Assembly: GCF_013404595.1 (NCBI RefSeq)
Contig: NZ_JABVAX010000004.1
Coordinates: 186,001-250,000, forward strand
Direction of reading: 5' to 3'
Source of the DNA: Jannaschia marina
GTDB lineage: Bacteria; Pseudomonadota; Alphaproteobacteria; Rhodobacterales; Rhodobacteraceae
DNA length: 64,000 bases
Under the pieces are notes generated by a model. The model searched no databases. It worked only from the letters and a program-made list of their open reading frames with translations, and had not been told where the DNA came from. A program made the position numbers and the translations under genes. Below, in pieces: positions 45,265 to 51,377 of this stretch (positions within the stretch are counted from its first letter, which is position 1; each line of letters begins with the position of its first letter).

Positions 45265-45445
45265 CGGGTTTTCCTTGGTGAGCAAGAGCAAATCGCGGTT
45301 CGGGCCAACCGTTCCGTTCTGAGTCATCGGACGTCATCGGATGCCGTCTTTCTTTCCCTACCTCGCTGAACGCTCCAGACTCTCCTTTGGCCTTGCGTCA
45401 AAAGCCTTTGCTGTCTGCCCATATTTCGGGCTAAAGCTTGGGACG

Positions 45446-45690
45446 GAACTGTCACGCGCGGTTCTGGGGCGTAGAACACCCCTGCACTAAGCGGTAGGTG
45501 CTGACCGTTTTCAGCGCCACTCTCCTTGACCCCTGCGGTCGGGGAGCCTGTGGCGTATGTACAGGACCCCGGTCTAAAGGCCACAGGGACCGGCTTAGTG
45601 CGGTTGTTCTAACTCCCCGATCACCAGGATCAGGATCGAGACCACCTTGCGGGGGCGTACCGCAGGGAACGGTCTTTGGGAGAACCTCCC
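45446..45690 (+). ncRNA. Candidate structured RNA with four-way junction, upstream of the nuclease-like operon
   Basis: Stems tile the region. GAACTG/CGGTTC is at 45446-45464, and GGGG/CCCC at 45466-45482. A cloverleaf follows: closing stem P1 45484-45495 with 45589-45601 (12 bp, one bulged G), P2 45497-45504 with 45511-45518, P3 45522-45531 with 45537-45546, P4 45547-45554 with 45580-45587. A two-part stem then pairs 45639-45652 with 45660-45675, and a 5-bp hairpin covers 45678-45690. Apart from a bulge and an internal loop, every imperfect pair (one in P2, two in P3, one each in two hairpins) is G-U on the + strand. No protein frame with a credible start spans it. The last hairpin overlaps possible ribosome sites of the next gene. 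It matches no RNA class I know. Confidence 0.6.
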
Positions 45691-46539
45691 TTGCTTGCAA
45701 AGGATATTTCAGCCGCCGTTTCGATTTTTGATGGGACAGATCAGATCATCCATGACGCCCTTGGATTGCGCCCGGGGCAGTCACTCAAACAGATTTCAAC
45801 CTGTCGCAGCCTTTGCAGTTCTCCGCTCCCCGAAAGTTTTTCGCCTGAAATCGTCACGATGCTTTTCGAGCAGGTCGTCGGAAATTGGCATGGCCGTATT
45901 CCGTCCCGCGAAAACTGGCGGCATGAGCGTAGGACCGAGATTGCCGATCAGAACAAAAGCCCGGAGGTCGTTTTGGAACGGGCGATTGTAACTTTGGCAG
46001 AACTTGGTGACTTGCCCGGATGGTACAATCAAATTCCCGTGGCTTCCGGGCTGGTGGATGATCGCTCTGATAAACGCGCGGCTTTGGATCTTGCCCGACT
46101 AAACAGCGACACCGCAGAACTGATTGAATTGAAGTGGGCCAGCGATACGCCGCTTTTCGCCCTGTTTGAGGTGCTTCGGTATGGACTGGCGCTGCTTCTG
46201 AGCAGGCAGAACGCCGCGAGTTTCGGATACTTGGGACGCCCCTTTATTGATGCCTCAGAACTGAGGCTCGTGGTATTGGCTCCTGCGCAATACTATGCGA
46301 ATTGCAATCTCACTGGATTTGCAGGGGTTGTGAACAGTGGTTTGCGCGATCTGTCGGGCCAGCACTCGGATTTTCCTCCGATGGGCCTTGCTTTCATGTC
46401 ATTCCCACAGGGCTTTGAGTTACCTTTTCAGCGCGGCTGCCAAGTCAACGCCATGCGGGACGGCGGAATGGCCGTCGCACGTTCTCAGTTGCTGAGCGCG
46501 GTCACCTCGCTACAGCCAATAGGTGTGATTTTTCAATGA
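45676..46539 (+). CDS. PD-(D/E)XK nuclease-like protein, element cargo
   Basis: A frame of 287 residues to its stop. No ATG lies near the beginning. TTG at 45676 (AGGGA seven bases upstream) or TTG at 45691 (GGGAG eight bases upstream) is the likely start; the first good ATG is 45859. A central segment has the order D-x-...-E-x-K: DKRAALDLARLNSDTAELIELKW near residues 133-155, followed by a helix (ASDTPLFALFEVLRYGLALLL). That is the core pattern of PD-(D/E)XK nucleases. ENWRHERRTEIADQNKSPEVVLERAI near 80-105 precedes it. The fold assignment is by motif only. Its stop overlaps the next ATG (ATGA), so the two proteins are made together. Confidence 0.65.
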   Translation: MGEPPLLAKDISAAVSIFDGTDQIIHDALGLRPGQSLKQISTCRSLCSSPLPESFSPEIVTMLFEQVVGNWHGRIPSRENWRHERRTEIADQNKSPEVVLERAIVTLAELGDLPGWYNQIPVASGLVDDRSDKRAALDLARLNSDTAELIELKWASDTPLFALFEVLRYGLALLLSRQNAASFGYLGRPFIDASELRLVVLAPAQYYANCNLTGFAGVVNSGLRDLSGQHSDFPPMGLAFMSFPQGFELPFQRGCQVNAMRDGGMAVARSQLLSAVTSLQPIGVIFQ

Positions 46540-47780
46540 AGATCAGGATTCACCGGGGCGGAAATGAGATCGGTGGGAACTGTGTTGAAGTCCATGCAGA
46601 CGGCGCGTCAATCCTGCTCGACCTTGGGGAACCTCTCATGGGCGAAGTGTTTGGCGAAGCTGCGTTGCCTGCTGTTGAAGGGCTGACCGATGGTTTAAAC
46701 CCGAACTTTCTAGGAATTGTGATCTCGCATCCGCATTTGGACCACTATGGGCTTGTTCAATTCGCATCGCCCTTGGTTCCGAAATACATAGGACAAGAGG
46801 CGGACAAGCTGTTGCGGGCGGCTAGCGCGTTCACCCCGTATGGGGTGACCTTTGACAATGTCCATCACTATCGAGATCGGGGGTCTTTTGAAATCGGGCC
46901 ATTTCGGATCACGCCGTATTTGGCGGATCATTCCGCTTTTGACTCCTATTCACTGTTGATCGAAGCTTCTGGTAAGCGCCTGTTTTATTCTGGTGACCTT
47001 CGTGGTCATGGTTGGAAAAGCTGGGCTTTCAAGCGGTTGTTGTCCGATCCGCCAAGGGACATCGACGCCCTGCTGTTGGAAGGCACGACCCTGAGTAGGG
47101 ATGATCGCGGGCCAGCTTTGACCGAGGCTCATTTGGTTGAGCAGATAGCCGCAAAAATCCGGGAGACCGAGGGCATCGTTTTGGCTGGTTTCTCCGGGCA
47201 GAACATTGACAGACTGGTCACCTTCTACAAGGCTACACTGAAATCGGGCCGGATCTTCATTGCCGACTGCTACATCGCCCATCTGCTGCGCTCGATAGGA
47301 CGCGCCACGCTCCCCGATCCAACTTCGGGGGCGATGCGTATTTTCCTGCCAAGCCGCATGAAAGGACAGATTGTGCGGAACCAGCTTTTTGATGTGGTTG
47401 CGCCCTTCCGTAGGTCGCGCATCTACCCGGAGGAACTTTTCTCCGACAAGTCCAAATGGGTGATGACATTCCGCGCCTCGATGGCTGGCGATTTCGAGGG
47501 TGATGGCAAATTAGAGGGTGGCAGGCTGATCTATTCGATGTGGCCCGGATACTTGGAGCGTGGTTCCCCGAATTTGCGTGATTGGTGCGGCCAGAACGGT
47601 GTGGCTTTTGATATTCTACACACCTCTGGACATGCCAGTAGGGATGATCTCGCGCGGGTCGTCCAAGCTCTCAAGCCGAAAACCGTTCTGCCCATTCATA
47701 CGGAAGCCCCCGAAAGGTATGGTGACTTTGGTGTCGCAGTTGAATTTTCCGCGAACGGACAGTGGCATGAGGTTGTGTAG
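46536..47780 (+). CDS. MBL-fold hydrolase, beta-CASP/RNase J-like, element cargo
   Basis: A 414-residue metallo-beta-lactamase-fold protein. The N-terminus IRIHRGGNEIGGNCVEV and the metal motif HxHxDH in ISHPHLDHYGLVQF (near residue 70) match RNA/DNA-processing members. YLADHSAFDSYSLLIE and RLFYSGDLRGHG carry further ligands. The C-terminal motifs ILHTSGHASRDDL and TVLPIHTEAPERYG resemble the RNase J and CPSF73 motifs. The beta-CASP region would be about 195-340. All metal ligands appear present, so it is probably active. It is translationally coupled to the PD-(D/E)XK-like gene. Function of the pair is unknown; RNA processing or defence is an inference. Confidence 0.8.
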   Translation: MKIRIHRGGNEIGGNCVEVHADGASILLDLGEPLMGEVFGEAALPAVEGLTDGLNPNFLGIVISHPHLDHYGLVQFASPLVPKYIGQEADKLLRAASAFTPYGVTFDNVHHYRDRGSFEIGPFRITPYLADHSAFDSYSLLIEASGKRLFYSGDLRGHGWKSWAFKRLLSDPPRDIDALLLEGTTLSRDDRGPALTEAHLVEQIAAKIRETEGIVLAGFSGQNIDRLVTFYKATLKSGRIFIADCYIAHLLRSIGRATLPDPTSGAMRIFLPSRMKGQIVRNQLFDVVAPFRRSRIYPEELFSDKSKWVMTFRASMAGDFEGDGKLEGGRLIYSMWPGYLERGSPNLRDWCGQNGVAFDILHTSGHASRDDLARVVQALKPKTVLPIHTEAPERYGDFGVAVEFSANGQWHEVV

Positions 47781-47791
47781 ATCTTGGTGGA

Positions 47792-47850
47792 TTGTCCGGG
47801 GATAGAGTTCTTACCATCCCCGGACAAATATCGGTATCTCCCAACCGATA
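47792..47850. terminator. Two consecutive hairpins after the MBL gene
   Basis: TTGTCCGGGGAT (47792-47803) pairs perfectly with ATCCCCGGACAA (47816-47827) around 12 bases. TATCGGT (47829-47835) pairs with ACCGATA (47844-47850). They start 12 bp after the MBL stop. No T run follows, so a terminator acting with other factors, an RNA 3' stabiliser, or a protein site are all possible. The interval 47781-48195 has no convincing longer gene. Confidence 0.5.
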
Positions 47851-48111
47851 AGGGTCTGATTCCTTGATCCTATCATTTTGTCCTTGGGCAACGTCTTCAT
47901 CCTTCCAAAGATAATGACTGCTGCGATCTTCTATCTGCACATCATAAACGGGCAGAACATGCTGAGTTTGTTTTGGGTGCCGGGCGCCCCGCCGTCGTCC
48001 TTGGTCACGCGATCTCGGCCCCGGCTGGCGAACGCGCGTGATTGCTGTCGGGCGTTCCATTGCCCGACGATCTTCAATACCGCCGCACAGACTCAAACAC
48101 AGGAATCGGCA

Positions 48112-48177
48112 ATGGCGATTCAGTGGTGGGTTTTGGTGTTGCCTTCCTGTTTCCTGATTCTTGCCGGGTGTTGCTGA
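48112..48177 (+). CDS. Candidate 21-residue hydrophobic lipobox peptide
   Basis: MAIQWWVLVLPSCFLILAGCC is encoded behind AGGAA six bases before its ATG. It is almost entirely hydrophobic and ends in a lipobox (LAGC) with one residue after the lipid-acceptor cysteine. It could be a tiny lysis-type lipopeptide, a toxin of a type I pair, or a chance frame. It is convergent with the arm-binding-domain gene. Translation is unproven. Confidence 0.3.
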   Translation: MAIQWWVLVLPSCFLILAGCC

Positions 48178-48195
48178 TCCGTTTCGCCTCTGGCG

Positions 48196-48963
48196 TTAAA
48201 TCTCCGTGTCAGGGTCGATCTCTACTGCATAGGTGTCTTGCAGCGTGTTTCTTTCGTGTTTGCAGCCTATTGGCATAACGTGAGGTCTGCTGGTCTCCTT
48301 GGGGATGGTCTCGGACGGCAAGGCGTTTCCCTGTTTCTCTGGGGTAACATGGGGGAACCCGTCCAAGACGCGCTCTGATTGATGCACCTGTCGCAAGAGT
48401 TGGCCGCGTTTGTGCATCGGTCGCGGATCGTTCCCTACGGATGCCTCAATCCGCGCCTCCCGTGCGAGTTTCCTTGCCAGTTCCAAAGGAAAACCACCCG
48501 CTTTGCCAAGGGTTAGTTTGTATTGGCGCTTGTTCCCCTTGATCCTGAACATCACGATGTAAGATCGGGCACCGCTTGGGCGGATGCGCAGGCCGAACCC
48601 ATGCGGTGTTTCCGACCAGATCGTGTATTCCACCGCGCGGGGTGGGGCAGTTGCCACGGTTTCCTCTGTCAGGTCAGGGCGTACCATGACAGCGAGCACT
48701 TGGCGGTCTGTATCAACGTGAGGAATGAAAAGCAGGTCCTCCGGGTCCACATCCGCGATGTATTCCTCGGAGACGCGCAGTTCTTCCTTGTAGTAGCGAG
48801 GTGGTATGTCTCGGAGGGCGCGTTTGGCGCACTGGTCCGAATATCCTTGCAAGCGGAGCGCCCAGTAGGGATCGTTCCTTGCTCTGGGGTCTTTCGGGTC
48901 AATGGGTTCCCGCTGCTGCCGCCGAACCATCTGAGAGTCGGTTGGGTTCTTGCGGGGTTTCAT
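48196..48963 (-). CDS. Stand-alone integrase arm-binding-domain-like protein
   Basis: A 255-residue protein. Residues about 110-185 (YTIWSETPHGFGLRIRPSG, then SYIVMFRIKGNKRQYKLTLGKAGGFPLELARKLAREA) align by eye with the DUF4102 arm-binding domain of the element's own integrase (YLIWCGKLRGFGCRVWPSG... ARKEAEKYLALA). There is no catalytic tyrosine-recombinase domain: the rest is charged and unrecognised. The ATG at 48963 is chosen over an upstream TTG. It lies 27 bp downstream of a small gene on the same strand. It may bind the arm sites as a directionality or copy-number factor. Confidence 0.6.
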   Translation of the reverse strand: MKPRKNPTDSQMVRRQQREPIDPKDPRARNDPYWALRLQGYSDQCAKRALRDIPPRYYKEELRVSEEYIADVDPEDLLFIPHVDTDRQVLAVMVRPDLTEETVATAPPRAVEYTIWSETPHGFGLRIRPSGARSYIVMFRIKGNKRQYKLTLGKAGGFPLELARKLAREARIEASVGNDPRPMHKRGQLLRQVHQSERVLDGFPHVTPEKQGNALPSETIPKETSRPHVMPIGCKHERNTLQDTYAVEIDPDTEI

Positions 48964-48990
48964 GGCGAGACCCCGCAAGTCATGGCCGGA

Positions 48991-49197
48991 TCAGGCGATC
49001 TCAGCCTTTCGTGCCCCCAGGTATTCCGCAAGCTGGGGAATGGTTGCCGTCGTGTAGACCGATGGGCCGGAGGCCAGATAGAGGATTGCGCCATCGGCAC
49101 CGTTGGCGCGGCCTCCTGCGACCTGACTGCGCCGCACGAGCGCACCGCCACCACTTTTGGCCGGGATGAGGATGAAGTTGTCTTGATTGTTTTCCAT
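48991..49197 (-). CDS. Small element protein, unknown function
   Basis: A 68-residue protein (MENNQDNFILIPAKSGGGALVRRSQVAGG...) with AGGA eight bases before its ATG. The middle is glycine-rich and the C-terminal half (IYLASGPSVYTTATIPQLAEYLGARKAEIA) could form a small helix pair. It precedes the arm-binding-domain gene by 27 bp. I recognise no family. The short gap suggests a joint transcript with its neighbours. Confidence 0.5.
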   Translation of the reverse strand: MENNQDNFILIPAKSGGGALVRRSQVAGGRANGADGAILYLASGPSVYTTATIPQLAEYLGARKAEIA

Positions 49198-49319
49198 GAC
49201 ATGGGTCCTTTCATTGGCTTGCTGTCATGGTGAGGCCCTACAGCCTTCACCTTCCAATACAAACCAGACCCACAGATGGTGTCAATAAAGCATTTCTTGC
49301 AAGTCATTGGAAACACTCC

Positions 49320-49625
49320 TCAATCCAACTCCACCCAACCATCATCATAGCCAAGGGCTATTGGCTTTTGATCTGGATGAGGGCAAATACTTCCATGCTG
49401 GATTGCGGTGGCTTGCGTGGCGGTGCTGGCTTTGGGGGTCCTGTTTTCGCGCACCCAGTTGTCGAGGTCGATCTGGTCGTAGAAAACTGATGAGCCGATC
49501 TTGTAGAAGGGTGCACCGCCGCCAACGGATCGTAGCTTCGCCATGTAGGAGCGGCGCAAAGGTTTATTGTAGCGGGCTTTCAGATACAGAATCGCTTGAT
49601 CCGGGTTCAGGGGCGTTTGTTCCAT
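49320..49625 (-). CDS. Excisionase-like HTH protein
   Basis: A 101-residue protein whose segment SYMAKLRSVGGGAPFYKIGSSVFYDQIDLDNWVREN has the pattern of MerR/AlpA-type winged-helix excisionases (recognition region, then the YKIGxxVxYxxxDLxxWV wing). GGAGA lies seven bases before the ATG. A palindrome GTATATATAC (49675-49684) sits upstream in the promoter area. It lies beside the integrase gene, the normal position of a directionality factor. The C-terminal 35 residues are unrelated and unstructured-looking. Confidence 0.7.
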   Translation of the reverse strand: MEQTPLNPDQAILYLKARYNKPLRRSYMAKLRSVGGGAPFYKIGSSVFYDQIDLDNWVRENRTPKASTATQATAIQHGSICPHPDQKPIALGYDDGWVELD

Positions 49626-49734
49626 GGGAAGTCTCCAAATGCTGTGGTTTCACCCAGAGTGACCCTCTAGGTGGGTATATATACAGATTTGGGCGGATTT
49701 CTTTCAGCGACCCGGTGGAGAATCCAACTGACGC

Positions 49735-51036
49735 CTACTCAGGGTCCTCTCTGCCGTTTGGGATCATTGCCGAAATGAGGCTTTCGCTGCCTTCATTCAA
49801 GGCCCGGCGCAGTGGGTCTTCGGTTAGGTGGGCGTATCTTGCGGTTGTGGATGTGGATTTGTGTCCGAGCAACGCGCCAATTTTGGGAAGGCTCATGCCT
49901 CGGGCGACGTTCACGGATGCGAATGTGTGGCGTAGATCGTGCAACCTGACGTCATCAAGTCCAGCGTGTCGCGCGATCCGTGTCCAAGGTCTCTTGAGGT
50001 CTGATCTGGGCTTGTCCGGGTTCTTGCCGAGAATGACGTAGGTGCCGACCTTTGGTAAATCGTGTAGAACCCGCGCAGCGCCTTCGGAAAGGTAGACCAC
50101 CTTTCGGCCCGTTTTGCTATCAGGCAGGTTCAACAGGTTTCTTTCAAAATCAACGTCTTTCCAGCGTAGATGCAAGATTTCGCGCAATCTGCACCCGGTC
50201 AGGAGCAAGAGGCGAATGGCCCCTGTGACATGAGGAGGGACAATTTCGCGCAGGTTGTCGTCGGACTTTGGGCGGTGCTTTAGCTTTCCGTCCTCGTTCA
50301 AATGCCAAGGGAGGCCGACCGTTTCGGCCAGAGAAAGGGTTTCGCCGAGACGGTTGATTTCGTCCTGCGACAGGAAGCGGTCTTTGGGATTATCAGGGAA
50401 CTTCTTGACCCCGGTGCAGGGGTTGGATTGCAGATAGCCTTGGTTGATAGCGTAGGTAAAGATGCCCCCCAGCAGTCTGACAGTTCGTGTTGCTGTGCCT
50501 TTGCCGCCCTTCACGATGGATCGGCCTTTTGCGGTCTTCTCGTCCTTGGCGGTTTTTCCCTTCGCAACGTCATGCATGAACCGCTCAACCTCGGCCCGTG
50601 TCACTGCGCTTAGCTTTTTCCGTCCCAGAAGCGGTAGGATATGGCTGTTGATCCGTCCCACGTCCGTTTTGACTGTCGATTCCTTCTTGATTGCGACGCC
50701 ATGCTGTAAGTATTCCGCACAGAGCGCGGCAACAGTCATTTCTGATCGTGCTTGGCGTTCTTCGCCGGCTAGATCATGCCCGGTTTTCGCAAGGGCTAGG
50801 TATTTTTCCGCTTCCTTTCGAGCCTGCTCCACGGTCAGGACCCCATAGGTGCCAACTGTCTTCTTGCGCTCGCGTCCGCTTCGACCACCCACGCGATATT
50901 GCGCAATGAAAGTCTTCTTGCCGCTCGGCCAGACCCGGCACCCAAACCCGCGCAGCTTGCCGCACCAGATAAGGTAGTCCTTATCGCGTGGCTGGGCGCG
51001 TTCAACGATGGTTTTGGTTAGGCGTTGGTCTGTCAT
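49735..51036 (-). CDS. int: Tyrosine-type site-specific integrase (P4 family)
   Basis: A 433-residue integrase. An N-terminal arm-binding DUF4102-type domain covers 1-85 (LTKTIVERAQPRDKDYLIWCGKLRGFG). A core-binding SAM-like domain covers about 105-200 (TVAALCAEYLQHG). The catalytic domain holds the Arg in LLLTGCRLREILHLRWKDVD, HxxR in RLHDLRHTFASVN, a His in LLGHKSTSTTARYAHL and the nucleophile Tyr in the same segment. The ATG at 51036 was chosen over an in-frame GTG at 51114 because the family opens with LTKT. The gene lies next to attR and catalyses exchange at the tRNA-Arg site. Confidence 0.95.
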   Translation of the reverse strand: MTDQRLTKTIVERAQPRDKDYLIWCGKLRGFGCRVWPSGKKTFIAQYRVGGRSGRERKKTVGTYGVLTVEQARKEAEKYLALAKTGHDLAGEERQARSEMTVAALCAEYLQHGVAIKKESTVKTDVGRINSHILPLLGRKKLSAVTRAEVERFMHDVAKGKTAKDEKTAKGRSIVKGGKGTATRTVRLLGGIFTYAINQGYLQSNPCTGVKKFPDNPKDRFLSQDEINRLGETLSLAETVGLPWHLNEDGKLKHRPKSDDNLREIVPPHVTGAIRLLLLTGCRLREILHLRWKDVDFERNLLNLPDSKTGRKVVYLSEGAARVLHDLPKVGTYVILGKNPDKPRSDLKRPWTRIARHAGLDDVRLHDLRHTFASVNVARGMSLPKIGALLGHKSTSTTARYAHLTEDPLRRALNEGSESLISAMIPNGREDPE

Positions 51037-51042
51037 GGCTGT

Positions 51043-51060
51043 AGGTAGCACATAGGTAGC
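51043..51060 (+). repeat. Candidate integrase arm-type site, right
   Basis: AGGTAGCACATAGGTAGC is a 17 of 18 match to the left site, with the same 11-bp internal period. It overlaps the integrase leader, seven bases from its ATG, so integrase or the stand-alone arm-binding protein could repress integrase synthesis there. A further inverted repeat, TGATTTT-N6-AAAATCA, lies at 51127-51146 between it and attR. Confidence 0.7.
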
Positions 51061-51202
51061 GCATTTGAGGGAATTCGAAGTAATTTGCCTGCGAACGGAT
51101 TCTCGCTTGATCACATATTAGAAACCTGATTTTAATATGAAAATCAAGTTTTCTGTCAGGGTGAGGTAAAGCGAGGTGATGCAGAGTAAAGCTATTCCTC
51201 AC

Positions 51203-51249
51203 CCCTCCGAAGGCAGAGGTCTCAGGTTCGAATCCTGATGGGTGCGCCA
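51203..51249 (+). other. attR (distal tRNA 3' fragment)
   Basis: A 47-nt copy of the tRNA-Arg 3' half with a T:A pair in place of C:G at the outer T-stem position. Because the tRNA-completing copy at 44997 must have come at least partly with the element, this copy probably preserves the original chromosomal 3' end. It is not a functional tRNA alone. Confidence 0.88.
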
Positions 51250-51268
51250 CTTTTCCCTCCGTATCGTC

Positions 51269-51344
51269 ATGGTCGGGCCTGCGCCGACCATCTCCGACCG
51301 CTTCGCGCCCGGCGGCCGAAGATCCTCGGGTCGCGCCCGAGGAT
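51269..51344. repeat. Dispersed palindromes, copy 2
   Basis: ATGGTCGG-N7-CCGACCAT (51269-51291) and ATCCTCGGG-N5-CCCGAGGAT (51322-51344) lie just outside attR. The second matches the repeat at 24026-24048 in both arms and is flanked by GACGG, the complement of the CCGTC next to copy 1. These belong to the host chromosome rather than the element. Confidence 0.6.
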
Positions 51345-51377
51345 GACGGCTGCGGTTGGTGGCGCGGGGTGCCCGGC

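Larger units (their letters stand above)
44997..51249. mobile_element. 6.2-kb integrative element in tRNA-Arg(CCG)
   Basis: The element is bounded by 47-nt repeats of the tRNA 3' end, one completing the tRNA and one beyond the integrase gene. It carries an integrase at one end (oriented inward), an excisionase-like HTH protein, a stand-alone arm-binding-domain protein, two small proteins and a two-gene nuclease-like operon preceded by structured sequence. Base composition is visibly lower in GC than the flanks and codon use is more relaxed. There are no replication, conjugation or capsid genes, so it is either a minimal island moved by helpers or a reduced element. Confidence 0.93.

Noticed and set aside
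45112..45369. 85-residue plus-strand frame at the left end of the element
   Set aside because: It runs through the 20-bp hairpin, starts at a non-ATG codon without a ribosome site and has no recognisable domain.
45451..45482. Resemblance to the 3' strand of group II intron domain V followed by a domain VI-like hairpin
   Set aside because: The segment GTCACGCGCGGTTCTGGGG recalls domain V, but the matching 5' strand with its catalytic triad is missing. There is no GTGYG intron start upstream, and no reverse transcriptase is present in the element.
47671..48096. 141-residue minus-strand frame overlapping the end of the MBL gene
   Set aside because: It crosses both hairpins and the coding end of a well-supported gene. 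Its composition is that of an antisense shadow.
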